From Candidatus Iainarchaeum sp. (lineage in GTDB: Archaea; Iainarchaeota; Iainarchaeia; Iainarchaeales; GCA-2688035): a DNA stretch of 47,499 bases. Of the stretch, positions 8,072 to 15,432 are shown piece by piece. The stretch covers positions 1-47,499 of the forward strand of contig JAFCCO010000012.1 in the NCBI GenBank assembly GCA_017610175.1, written 5' to 3'. Made by a program: the position numbers and the translations under genes. Each line of letters starts with the position of its first letter. The stretch's first letter is position 1. The notes beneath the pieces were generated by a model. That model made no database searches and was not told the DNA's origin. It saw only the letters and a list, made by a program, of their open reading frames with translations.

Positions 8072-9034
8072 ATGAGTTCGCTTACTTTAGACTTGCACAC
8101 TCATCTTTTGGAAAAGGATGTAAAACCGCATGTTTACTGGAGGGCAGTAAAGAAACGCGGCCTTGATGCGGTTGCAATAACCGAACACATTGAGGAAACA
8201 CCTGGGCTTGCATATGCCTTGCTTGCGGAGAAAAAGCCAAGCAATGTGCTGCTTTTGCCGGGAATGGAGCTTAACACAAACATAGGGCACGTTGTTGCAA
8301 TAGGGGCGTCCCCTGAAATTTATTCAATCGGCAAGTTTTTGCAAAAAGGGCTTGACATTAAAAAAGCAATCAAGCTTGCCGAAAGCAATGATGTTTTGCT
8401 AAGCATTGCCCACCCCTGGGGATTCGGGCACGACAGCGCAGCACACATTATGGGGGAGGCAAGGCTGCAGAAACTTGTTGAAAACAACTGCATCGGGGTT
8501 GAGGCGTTTAACGGAATGATTGGAAGCGTTGGAAACTTTGTTTACGCAACAAACTGGGTTAAAAGGCCGCTGAACTTCTTTGACTTTTTGGAGAAAAACA
8601 GGATTGCGAGAAAAACAAGGCTTGACCGCATTGGAACAAGGCTAAAAAAGCAGCTTGATGAAAGAAGCAGGGACGTTTTGGAAAGGTGCGCAAAACCGAT
8701 TGAGCTTGGAAAGGACGCATGCTTTATTACCGCAGGGAGTGATGCACACTATTCAAGGCGAATTGGAACCGGAGTGCTTAAGCTGAAAAGCCGTTCAAAA
8801 AAGCTTGACAATAAAAAGGCCATAAAGGCCATTAAGGAAAAGGAAAGGGTTGTTTGGGCAGGCCCGTTTGTAAGTGAGTTGCCGAACGGAAAATACAGGG
8901 TTGAGACTGCGACACCGGACCGGAAAGAAATTATTGAGGGGCTAAAGTACGCAACCATTTCAAAGGGCAGGGCAAAAATCGGAAGCATTGGCTCCAAAAT
9001 TAAGAACAGAATTAAGAGGAAGGGAAGCAATTGA
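8072..9034 (+). CDS. PHP-domain metal-dependent phosphoesterase
   Basis: Starts at ATG 8072 behind a TATA-like CTTAAAAAC about 30 bases upstream. The PHP signature LDLHTHLL is at residues 6-13, with AVAITEH and PGMELNT (second and third metal sites), IAHPWG and finally GSDAH near residue 225. These supply the His/Asp ligands of a trinuclear metal centre. PHP proteins hydrolyse phosphoesters, for example histidinol phosphate or short RNA and pAp. An insertion of basic helices (RKTRLDRIGTRLKKQ) and a very basic C-terminus (KIKNRIKRKG) suggest a nucleic acid substrate, but that is inference. Its stop overlaps the next gene's TTG by TTGA, so the two are translationally coupled. Confidence 0.8.
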   Translation: MSSLTLDLHTHLLEKDVKPHVYWRAVKKRGLDAVAITEHIEETPGLAYALLAEKKPSNVLLLPGMELNTNIGHVVAIGASPEIYSIGKFLQKGLDIKKAIKLAESNDVLLSIAHPWGFGHDSAAHIMGEARLQKLVENNCIGVEAFNGMIGSVGNFVYATNWVKRPLNFFDFLEKNRIARKTRLDRIGTRLKKQLDERSRDVLERCAKPIELGKDACFITAGSDAHYSRRIGTGVLKLKSRSKKLDNKKAIKAIKEKERVVWAGPFVSELPNGKYRVETATPDRKEIIEGLKYATISKGRAKIGSIGSKIKNRIKRKGSN

Positions 9035-9441
9035 AAATTGCCGTTTACCCTGAAACAAACATTTCAAAATTGCCGCTGGACACCGACGCAATTCATCTTG
9101 TAAGGCCTGTTGCAAAAAAAAAGCTTGAAAAGATTCTTGCAAGATGCAGGGGCTGCAATGAAATCAGCCTGAGCAAAAGCTGCATGCAAAGGCTTCCACT
9201 GAAAACGAGAAAATTTCTTGAGAAAGCAAAAGTAAGGCTTGTGCTGGAGTCAAGAAGGGGGCGGGCAATTGGAATCTCGCTTGAAAAAATGCTTAAGGCA
9301 ATTGAGCTTAGAAAGGACTACCAAAGCCTTCGCGAAATTGAAAAGCTTACCGATATCCCAAAAAGCACGGTTCACTATCTTTTGAAGTATGCAGACCGGA
9401 CGAAGATTAAAAACGGAAAGAACACCGTTTATTTGAAGTGA
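9031..9441 (+). CDS. DUF1699-like protein with C-terminal HTH
   Basis: A 136-residue basic protein starting with TTG inside the TGA of the PHP gene. Residues ~18-60 (DAIHLVRPVAKKKLEKILARC) resemble the archaeal DUF1699 family, which has HLA.RP followed by a helix. Residues ~85-130 contain a helix-turn-helix-like stretch (YQSLREIEKLTDIPKSTVHYLLKYADR) as in resolvase-type or sigma-like HTH domains. Nucleic acid binding is likely; the target is unknown. It lies between the PHP gene and the Zn-ribbon gene with overlaps at both ends, so the three probably act together. Confidence 0.5.
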   Translation: MKIAVYPETNISKLPLDTDAIHLVRPVAKKKLEKILARCRGCNEISLSKSCMQRLPLKTRKFLEKAKVRLVLESRRGRAIGISLEKMLKAIELRKDYQSLREIEKLTDIPKSTVHYLLKYADRTKIKNGKNTVYLK

Positions 9442-9770
9442 TGCAAATGGGAAAGCTTTTTGAGGAAACAATTGTAAACCTGACAAGAAAAGGGGCCGCT
9501 GAAAAGGTGAACTTTCTCAAAAGCCTGAGGAAAAAGATAATGCCATCGCAGCTTAAGAAAATCCAGCAGAACGACAAATCGGTTCTGCGGGAACTGTTTC
9601 TTCCAAAATGGGTTTCATGGGAACTTCTAAGCGATTGGGCGGCGGACTTCAAAGAACAGGGTGAGGGAAGGGAATGCATTCTCTGCGGAAAAAAGGCTGC
9701 TGTTGGCATTGACTTCAACGAAAAGTTTATCTGCGAAACCTGTTTCTTAAAGCTAAAGAACCACGTCTGA
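9441..9770 (+). CDS. Small helical protein with a C-terminal zinc ribbon
   Basis: About 109 residues from the ATG at 9441, whose A is the last base of the preceding stop codon; GTG 9438 is possible. The N-terminal 70 residues are helical and basic (LTRKGAAEKVNFLKSLRKKI). The C-terminus has a CILCGKKAA..CETC zinc-binding pair typical of a treble clef or zinc ribbon. No family recognised. Third gene of the PHP operon, so a role with nucleic acid or RNA metabolism is an inference from context. Confidence 0.7.
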   Translation: MQMGKLFEETIVNLTRKGAAEKVNFLKSLRKKIMPSQLKKIQQNDKSVLRELFLPKWVSWELLSDWAADFKEQGEGRECILCGKKAAVGIDFNEKFICETCFLKLKNHV

Positions 9771-9790
9771 AACCTAAACATAAAGAAAAC

Positions 9791-9858
9791 TATTTAAATG
9801 ATAAACAGCTTTAACTAAACAGAAAAGCGCACCTATGCGCAAGACAGAAACGGAGGGT
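9791..9858 (+). promoter_or_regulatory. Promoter and structured leader of the Cys-rich repeat gene
   Basis: TATTTAAATG (9791-9800) is a good TATA box. The leader contains a perfect hairpin GCGCA-CCTA-TGCGC (9827-9840), followed by the ribosome binding site GGAGGG (9852-9857) nine bases before ATG 9867. The hairpin could mark or protect the mRNA 5' end. Confidence 0.6.
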
Positions 9859-9866
9859 AAAAAATA

Positions 9867-11570
9867 ATGGATAAGAGAATTGCCATAGTTGCATTGTTCA
9901 GTGTTTTATTTATTGCATTTGCTATTGCGCAGGATGGGGCAACGGGAGAAAACGTTGTTTCAATGAGAACAACAGACTCAAATGAGACAGTAACAGACTC
10001 CAATGCCGTGATAACTATTCCAAAAGACGGCTACTGCAGGCTTGGATGCCCAAGCGAAGCGGAGCTTGACAAACAAATAAGGGAATGCAAGCTCAACGGA
10101 GGAGAATACAAGATTGGAGCAGACAGGTGTGGCTGCAGATATGTTACATGCGTAAACACACTTCAGTGCCCCAGCGGCGAAGAACTGGAAAAAAAGATAG
10201 CCAGGTGCAGGGAAGAAGGCAGTGGTTATGAAACATACATGACAAGAACGGGCTGCAAAGACGTTAGGTGTGTTAGCCAAACAACAACCTGCCCCACAAG
10301 GGAAGAAAATGACAAGAAAATCGAAGCCTGCAAGGAAGAAAACCTTAACTACAGGTTCTTTGTTGAGAACGGATGCGAGTATGTGAGATGCATCGAAATT
10401 CCAAGGGAAGAGTGCCCAACTGAAGAGAACATAAGCCTCTCAATTGAAAGATGCAGGTCACAAAACCTTAATTACAGGTTCTTTGCGGACGCAACAGGAT
10501 GCAGACAGGTTAAATGCATCGACACAATCTGTCCGGGCGATGAAGAGCTTGGAAGGCAAATTGCAAAGTGCAGAGCACAGGGCGGGGACTACCAGAAATA
10601 TATGGACCGCTCAGGCTGTACCCAAATCAGCTGCGTTGAAACAGGAATTGTGTGCCCTGACGAGCGCGCAATAGACAGCCAAATAATGGCTTGTAAAAAC
10701 AGGCAACTGGACTACAGCACATACGAAGACGAAAGAGGATGCAAACAGGTTCGCTGTATTGAACCAACAGTAACAGAAATTGTTGAATGCAAAAAATATG
10801 TAGAGGACGGATGTGTAATAATTTCATGCACAGACGGGTACAGATTCAACTCCTGCAGGCTCCAGAACATATGCCCGGTTGTTGAATGCAAGACTTTCAG
10901 GGACGACGAAGGATGTGTTGTAAGGAGATGCACCGATGGGTCTGAAAGCAGGGACTGCCCAACAACAGGATCTGTTGAATGCAAGGTATACAAAAGGGAG
11001 GACGGCTGTGAAGTGAAAACTTGCACAGACGGAACCGAACTTGTATCCTGCCCGGCAGACGATGTTGAGTGCAAAAAATATGAAACAGAAGACGGATGCA
11101 TTGTAAAGGAATGCACTGACGGCACAAAGGACAGGGTTTGCCCGGACAGTTCACAGGACGTAGAGTGCAAAGTGTTCGAGGATGAGGAAGGATGCATGGT
11201 TAAAACATGCACCAATGGATACGAAGCACGGGAATGTGAGAGCGAGGATCAAATTTGCGAAGTGGAGTTTGACCCGGAAACCGGATGCACAATCCAAAAA
11301 TGTGAGGACGGACGCGTTACAAGAGAATGCCGTAACCAGGAAACCGTTGAATGCAAAAAATATGAGACACCCGATGGATGCACAGTAAAGGTGTGCACGG
11401 ATGGCTACGAAGAAAGGGAATGTGAGAGAGAGCCGTTCAGAGGCCTTGCTGAGGCACTTGAGGGAAAGTCACTGAAGGAAGCTATGGCAATGGGCGGAGC
11501 GGCAACTCCCCCTGAGAGAGAGCCTCCAAAGAACTTCATTGAAGCGTTCTTCCGAATGTTCGGTGGATAG
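9867..11570 (+). CDS. Secreted protein of two Cys-rich repeat families
   Basis: 567 residues with a signal peptide (MDKRIAIVAL..AIAQ). Six A repeats of ~40 residues occupy 61-297: CP, eleven residues, C, then an aromatic-rich stretch ([DEN]Y..[FY]), GC and [VI][RK]C, four Cys each. Seven B repeats of ~30 residues occupy 308-519: VECKxY..DGC.V..CTDG....C, also four Cys each; the sixth is divergent. Even Cys spacing points to two disulfides per repeat, as in small extracellular repeats, though no named family was recognised. The tail (521-567) is not Cys-rich and has an amphipathic end (FIEAFFRMFGG) without a true membrane anchor. Likely a secreted adhesive or structural protein. It is monocistronic, ending in a hairpin plus T-tract. 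Confidence 0.85.
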   Translation: MDKRIAIVALFSVLFIAFAIAQDGATGENVVSMRTTDSNETVTDSNAVITIPKDGYCRLGCPSEAELDKQIRECKLNGGEYKIGADRCGCRYVTCVNTLQCPSGEELEKKIARCREEGSGYETYMTRTGCKDVRCVSQTTTCPTREENDKKIEACKEENLNYRFFVENGCEYVRCIEIPREECPTEENISLSIERCRSQNLNYRFFADATGCRQVKCIDTICPGDEELGRQIAKCRAQGGDYQKYMDRSGCTQISCVETGIVCPDERAIDSQIMACKNRQLDYSTYEDERGCKQVRCIEPTVTEIVECKKYVEDGCVIISCTDGYRFNSCRLQNICPVVECKTFRDDEGCVVRRCTDGSESRDCPTTGSVECKVYKREDGCEVKTCTDGTELVSCPADDVECKKYETEDGCIVKECTDGTKDRVCPDSSQDVECKVFEDEEGCMVKTCTNGYEARECESEDQICEVEFDPETGCTIQKCEDGRVTRECRNQETVECKKYETPDGCTVKVCTDGYEERECEREPFRGLAEALEGKSLKEAMAMGGAATPPEREPPKNFIEAFFRMFGG

Positions 11571-11574
11571 AACA

Positions 11575-11618
11575 GGAAAAGGCCGCAAGGCCTTTCCAAT
11601 TTCTTTTTTTTTATTTTT
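11575..11618. terminator. Hairpin and T-tract between convergent genes
   Basis: GGAAAAGGCC (11575-11584), loop GCAA, GGCCTTTCC (11589-11597), then a run of T from 11602. It looks like a bacterial intrinsic terminator and serves the Cys-rich gene; the T-rich stretch overlaps the end of the convergent PLP gene. Confidence 0.7.
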
Positions 11619-12267
11619 CTCTTTTTCCAAAGATAGCTGTGCCCAGGCGGGGCATTGTTGCGCCTTCCTCAACTGCAACCTCAAAATCGTTGCTCATCCC
11701 CATGCTCAGCTCCTTAATGGATTGTTCTGTTGCAAGCTGCTTCATTTTTTGGAAAAACGGCCTTGTTTCCACTTTGGAAACAAAGGGAGCCATGCACATT
11801 AAGCCCCGAACCTCGATGTTTGGAATCTGCATTATTTCAGTGTAGAGAGTGGCAAAGTTTTGGGGGAGAACGCCGAACTTGCTTTTCTCTTCTCCAATAT
11901 TTACCTCAATAAAAATCGGGAACGGTTTTTGCACGGCGTTTGAAATCTTTTGCGCAAGCTTCAGGGAATCAACTCCCTGAATGCAGTCAAACAATTCAAC
12001 TGCCTTCTTTGCCTTGTTGCTTTGCAAATGCCCGATGAAATGCCATTCAACCGCATTGCCTATTTCTAAAATCTTTTTTTCAGCTTCCTGCAAATAGTTT
12101 TCCCCGCAAACCTTTATTCCTGCAGAAATTGCCCGCTGTATTTTTTCAACAGGCTGTGTTTTTGTTGCGGCAAGAATTTGAACTTCGCTTGGGGCACGGT
12201 TGTGCTTTGCGAAGGCTTCATCTATCCTGGCTCTTATTGCAACCAAGTTTTGCTCTATTTCAGGCAT
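11611..12267 (-). CDS. PLP homeostasis protein (YggS/PROSC family)
   Basis: A monomeric TIM-barrel pyridoxal-phosphate carrier related to alanine racemase N-terminal domains; it keeps cellular PLP and amino acid pools balanced and is not a known enzyme. Visible family signatures: ILAATKTQP (PLP-binding Lys), CGENYLQEA, WHFIGHLQSNKAKK, FIEVNIGEEKSKFG, RGLMCMAP, LSMGMSNDFEVAVEEGATMPRLGTAIFG. Full length for the family (~219). I chose the ATG at 12267, since GGTGG lies just upstream; GTG 12276 is an alternative. The Zn-ribbon gene upstream ends 9 bases before it. The family is near-universal in bacteria and eukaryotes, less so in archaea. Confidence 0.92.
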   Translation of the reverse strand: MPEIEQNLVAIRARIDEAFAKHNRAPSEVQILAATKTQPVEKIQRAISAGIKVCGENYLQEAEKKILEIGNAVEWHFIGHLQSNKAKKAVELFDCIQGVDSLKLAQKISNAVQKPFPIFIEVNIGEEKSKFGVLPQNFATLYTEIMQIPNIEVRGLMCMAPFVSKVETRPFFQKMKQLATEQSIKELSMGMSNDFEVAVEEGATMPRLGTAIFGKREK

Positions 12268-12276
12268 GTTTTCCAC

Positions 12277-12414
12277 CTAAAGTGAGGGCTTTTGCCGTTC
12301 CATCTGTGTTCTGAAGTGGCATGCAGGGCATTCCTCTGTTTCAAATATGTTGCCTTTGTGGAGTTCCTCCAGGCCAACCCGCCTCATTTCAGTTCCGCAT
12401 TTTGGGCATTTCAT
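12277..12414 (-). CDS. 45-residue zinc-ribbon protein
   Basis: ATG at 12414 to TAG at 12277-12279. The protein begins MKCPKCGTEM and carries a second ECPACHF pair, a compact four-Cys zinc ribbon. Such proteins are common in archaea and mostly of unknown role, often binding nucleic acid or other proteins. A TATA-like TTTAATTAA lies upstream, and it precedes the PLP protein gene in the same operon. Confidence 0.75.
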   Translation of the reverse strand: MKCPKCGTEMRRVGLEELHKGNIFETEECPACHFRTQMERQKPSL

Positions 12415-12476
12415 ATTTCGTCAATTAATTAAAGGGTGGGCAATCGTTTAAAAGAATAATCAATGGGAGTTATTGT

Positions 12477-13154
12477 ATGGCTTTGAAGGCTGTTTTGTTT
12501 GATTTGGACAACACTCTTGTTGATTTCATGAGAATGAAGACCGCGTGCACTGATGCCGCAATTTACGCAATGATTGAGGCAGGCTTGCCCCTGGAAGAGG
12601 AAATTGCCAAAAAAAGGCTTTTTGAAATGTATGAAGAGGTTGGAATTGAGAACCAGACCATTTTTGAGAAGTTTTTAAAGGTGGAAATCGGAAAGATTGA
12701 TTATAAAATTCTTGCCTCAGGCGTTGCCGCCTACAGGAGGGTTAAGTCAGGAAACCTTGTTCCATACAAGCATGTGCGCGAAACACTGCTTAAGCTAAAG
12801 GAAAGGGGCTTGAAGCTTGGAATTGTGAGTGACGCCCCCAGAATGCAGGCATGGCTAAGGCTTGCTGAAATGAACCTTATTGAATACTTTGATGTTGTAA
12901 TCGCTTTGGAGGACACCGGTGAATTAAAGCCAAGCAGCACACCTTTCCAGCGTGCAATTGAAAGGCTTGGCTTCAAGCCGGATGAGTTTCTCTTTGTGGG
13001 GGACAATCCTGAGCGAGACATTAAGGGAGCGGACAGGATGGGAATGCACACCGCTTTGGCCAAATACGGGCAGTGGGCAAAGGGAAAGAGCAATGCAGAC
13101 CACAATCTTGAAAGCGTAAGCGATTTGATTGAGGTTGTTGATTCCTACAATTAG
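12477..13154 (+). CDS. HAD-superfamily hydrolase
   Basis: A 225-residue haloacid dehalogenase-type phosphatase. Motif I is FDLDNTLVD (8-16, nucleophile Asp9 by position), motif II GIVSDAP, motif III Lys in GELKPSS, motif IV GDNPERDIKGA. A helical cap of the C1 type lies between motifs I and II. Archaeal relatives include glyceraldehyde-3-phosphate phosphatase-like and phosphoglycolate phosphatase-like enzymes; the substrate is not decided by the sequence. TATA box TTTAAAAG at 12447-12454 gives a near leaderless transcript. It converges on the DHH gene, with the ends overlapping by four bases. Confidence 0.88.
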   Translation: MALKAVLFDLDNTLVDFMRMKTACTDAAIYAMIEAGLPLEEEIAKKRLFEMYEEVGIENQTIFEKFLKVEIGKIDYKILASGVAAYRRVKSGNLVPYKHVRETLLKLKERGLKLGIVSDAPRMQAWLRLAEMNLIEYFDVVIALEDTGELKPSSTPFQRAIERLGFKPDEFLFVGDNPERDIKGADRMGMHTALAKYGQWAKGKSNADHNLESVSDLIEVVDSYN

Positions 13155-14158
13155 GTGTATTCCTTTAGCTGAACCTGGCCCGCTTTTGAGACCTTTTTCT
13201 TGCTTAGTTCAAGGCATTTCATCAATGCCTTTTCAACGTTTGCGTTTGCCCCGTTGAATGCGGCAGCGCCCGGGTGACCGCCTCCGCTTCCCCTGAAAAA
13301 GCCTGAGAGCGGCTGGAAAACGTCTTTTGCAAGGTCAAATCCTGCTTCGCGCTGAACGCGGGTGCTTGCCCTGCCTGAAATTTTTAGCTCGCGGTTTTCG
13401 TTGTTTCCCGCAAACGCAATGTCTGCACCTGCGCGAATCAGTGCCATTGCCGAGTCGGATTCAAATGCCCCGACTTCCGAAATTACCCCAATGTATTTTC
13501 CCATTTTGAATATGCGGCTTCTTTTTGCGGCCTTTAGCATTGCAACCTTTTGGCTGAATCCCTTCTCAACCCTGAGCAATTCAAGAATTTGGGAGAATTT
13601 TTTTCCGCTTTTTTTGAGCAGGAAGGACATTGCGTCGAATGTGCCGGATTCAGCCGTTAGGAAGTGTGCCGAGTCCGCGGTTATTCCCGCAGCCAAAAGT
13701 GTTGCCATTTGCGGTGTTATCTTTGCCTTTGATTTGGTTAAAAGGTCAAGAACAATGGAGCAGCTTGCAACGGCTTTGCTGTCTATGAATGCGTTTTTTG
13801 GCTCAACCAGCTTGTCTTTGCTTTTTATGTGGTGGTCAAGCAGGTATTTTTCGCCCTTAAACTTTTTTACTGTGCTTTGCATGTTGCCAACCATGTCCCA
13901 CGAGTTAAAGTCCACCATTATGATGGAGTCGAATTCCTCAAGCGACGGGGAAATTTTGTATTTGGTGCCTGTTTTTTTTGCAATTGATTTGGCACCCATT
14001 GAAGCGTGTTCGGGCACAACTATTTGAACAGAGTTGTTTTTGGATAGAAACAGTGCGAGTGCGCCGGTTGCGCTTATTGCGTCAACGTCGGCGCCCGCGT
14101 GTGTAATTAAAGCAATTTTTTTATTCCTGAGTGAAAGGAAGGAAATCAATGGCGTCAC
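13151..14158 (-). CDS. DHH-family phosphoesterase (DHH + DHHA1)
   Basis: Mn-dependent phosphoesterase of the RecJ/NrnA/GdpP group. THAGADVDAIS (18-28) matches DADAxS, followed by VDFNSWD, the LDHHIKS motif near residue 110 and GITADSAHF. The C-terminal DHHA1 substrate-binding domain has GSGGGHPGAAAF. Likely substrates are nanoRNA, pAp or cyclic dinucleotides. It is the last gene of the exosome superoperon and overlaps the end of the prefoldin gene by four bases, fitting a role in finishing RNA decay by removing short oligonucleotides; that is inference from context. The first Asp of the DHH-family D-x-D motif is followed by Val rather than the common Ala or Gly. Confidence 0.88.
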   Translation of the reverse strand: MTPLISFLSLRNKKIALITHAGADVDAISATGALALFLSKNNSVQIVVPEHASMGAKSIAKKTGTKYKISPSLEEFDSIIMVDFNSWDMVGNMQSTVKKFKGEKYLLDHHIKSKDKLVEPKNAFIDSKAVASCSIVLDLLTKSKAKITPQMATLLAAGITADSAHFLTAESGTFDAMSFLLKKSGKKFSQILELLRVEKGFSQKVAMLKAAKRSRIFKMGKYIGVISEVGAFESDSAMALIRAGADIAFAGNNENRELKISGRASTRVQREAGFDLAKDVFQPLSGFFRGSGGGHPGAAAFNGANANVEKALMKCLELSKKKVSKAGQVQLKEYT

Positions 14159-14538
14159 TTCTTTTTGCCTGACTCCTCCGTTTCAAGAACCTGGCTTTCG
14201 GGGAGCGAACCCTTCTGAGCCAATTCGATTTCACCCTTTAGGCTGTTGAGCTTGTTAACCAGGCTTTCTTCCTGCTTCTGTATGGTTTTGAGCCTTAGTT
14301 CTGCGCTCTCCATTTTTTCCTTAACATCTTTCTTCACCTTTGTGGTGTCTGAAAGAATCAGGATGTTTCCCACTGCTTTGTAAACCTGCTTTTCCTTGGT
14401 TTTTTCCAGTTCCTCGAGCGTCAGCTTGAGTGTCTGGCTTTGCACTTGGAGCTGCTGCTTTTGGCCGGAAACGCCCATTAGTTGGTTTCTGTTTCTCTCG
14501 AATTCGAGAATTTTTTGCTGCATTGCGTTTTCGTCCAT
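14155..14538 (-). CDS. pfdB: Prefoldin subunit beta
   Basis: Beta subunit of the hexameric jellyfish-shaped chaperone that hands unfolded proteins to the thermosome. Two long coiled-coil helices (EFERNRNQLMGVSGQKQQLQ and the C-terminal LRLKTIQKQEESL) flank the beta-hairpin VYKAVGNILILSD, a strong family signature. The C-terminal GSLPESQVLETEESGKKK is a short charged extension. ATG 14538 is chosen because GGAGGT lies at a good distance; TTG 14547 is too close to it. Usual superoperon place, after Pcc1. Confidence 0.92.
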   Translation of the reverse strand: MDENAMQQKILEFERNRNQLMGVSGQKQQLQVQSQTLKLTLEELEKTKEKQVYKAVGNILILSDTTKVKKDVKEKMESAELRLKTIQKQEESLVNKLNSLKGEIELAQKGSLPESQVLETEESGKKK

Positions 14539-14539
14539 T

Positions 14540-14782
14540 TCATTCAACCTCCGAAATTTTCTGAACTAATCCAATTAATTTTAATGTTGAGTTAACGGAT
14601 GCCCTTAATGCAACCGCGTCAACTGCCCCAATATTGAGGGCTAAAACATCTTTATTAACCTTGATTTCTGTTTCCGATCTTTTATGGCTTCTCAAATCCG
14701 GAAGCACTGCGTTCTTTGCATTTTCCGCAAGTTTTCCGGAATCAAAAGAAAGCCTTAGCCGGCAGGAGTAATTAAAACCCAT
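14540..14782 (-). CDS. pcc1: KEOPS complex subunit Pcc1
   Basis: 80 residues from the ATG at 14782, one base after the rpoP stop. Pcc1 is the small dimerising subunit of KEOPS, which makes t6A at position 37 of tRNAs decoding ANN. The beta-alpha-beta-beta-alpha fold is seen: YSCRLRLSF, helix, SHKRSETEIKVNKDVLALNIGAVDAVALRASVNSTLKLI. The motif DAVALRAS.NS.LKLI is typical. The usual neighbours RpoP, eL43 and prefoldin beta support the assignment. Confidence 0.85.
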   Translation of the reverse strand: MGFNYSCRLRLSFDSGKLAENAKNAVLPDLRSHKRSETEIKVNKDVLALNIGAVDAVALRASVNSTLKLIGLVQKISEVE

Positions 14783-14783
14783 C

Positions 14784-14915
14784 CTACCTTGCCTTGACTT
14801 CTTTTGCGACTGGGTCGCGGGTCTTGTACAAGACCTTGAAAGCACACTGCGGGCATCTTATTACGCCCTGCGGCAGCTTGTCGAATATTTCTCCACATTT
14901 TCCGCATCGGTACAT
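14784..14915 (-). CDS. rpoP: DNA-directed RNA polymerase subunit P (Rpb12 homologue)
   Basis: A 43-residue protein, MYRCGKCGEIFDKL then RCPQCAFKVLYKTRDP, a four-Cys zinc ribbon with the diagnostic RCPxC.xKVLxKxR motif. Subunit P stabilises the Rpb3/Rpb10-side platform of the polymerase and helps open-complex formation. The gene begins immediately after the eL43 stop and is followed by pcc1 with a one-base gap. Confidence 0.93.
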   Translation of the reverse strand: MYRCGKCGEIFDKLPQGVIRCPQCAFKVLYKTRDPVAKEVKAR

Positions 14916-15422
14916 TTACTTCGCCTTCTTTGCTGCTTTTTTCTTTGGCGCAGCCTTTTTCTTTGCCGGCTTCTTTTCTTCCTTCTCTTTTGCCAAAGCC
15001 TTTTTTGCCGGTGCTTTCTTTTTTTCTTTTGCCTTTTCTTCTTTGGTTTCCTCTTTCTTTTCAGCCTTTTTTGCCTTTTCTTCGGTCTTGGGCTTTTCTT
15101 TTACCTCTTCTGAAATGGGCTTTTCTTGCCTTACTTCAGGCCTTTCTTTTGTCTGGCCTGAAAGGGCTTTCTGGGTAACCATTTTGCGAACTATGCTTCC
15201 GCTCATTGTTTCAGGTATGTAGGCTCCACCCGTGAACTTTGAACCGCATTTGTTGCAGTTGAATATCCCTGGTGCCACCCTTTTTACCTTGGCAAATCCG
15301 CATTCCGGGCACTTGTGTTTGGATTTTTGGGCCTCTTCTACTTTGATGACCCTTTTTCTGATTCCTACACCGTACCTTGAACCGAATCGTCCCGCTGTTT
15401 TTACCTTTGCTGTTCTGCCCAT
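14916..15422 (-). CDS. rpl37ae: Ribosomal protein eL43 (L37Ae) with a long charged tail
   Basis: Large subunit protein with a zinc finger bound to rRNA. The first ~90 residues are the normal protein: RTAKVKTAGRFGSRYGVGIRKRV, then CPECGF (38-43) and CNKCGSKFTGGAYIPETMSG. After residue ~90 comes an extra ~75-residue tail almost wholly of Lys, Glu, Ala and Pro (EKAKKAEKKEE, KKAPAKKA, KKKAAPKKKAAKKAK). Usual archaeal eL43 is 70-90 residues. The tail is in frame without interruption and resembles histone-H1-like tails. Its role is unknown: rRNA binding or a surface adaptation of the ribosome are guesses. Confidence 0.92.
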   Translation of the reverse strand: MGRTAKVKTAGRFGSRYGVGIRKRVIKVEEAQKSKHKCPECGFAKVKRVAPGIFNCNKCGSKFTGGAYIPETMSGSIVRKMVTQKALSGQTKERPEVRQEKPISEEVKEKPKTEEKAKKAEKKEETKEEKAKEKKKAPAKKALAKEKEEKKPAKKKAAPKKKAAKKAK

Positions 15423-15432
15423 TTTTATTCAC

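Noticed and set aside
8072-9034. Rpp30, the PHP-like RNase P protein missing from the superoperon
   Set aside because: This gene keeps all PHP metal ligands and is longer than Rpp30, which lacks them.
9867-11570. CRISPR-like repeat array
   Set aside because: The repeats are protein-coding with varied DNA and fixed Cys codons; there are no uniform direct repeats with unique spacers.
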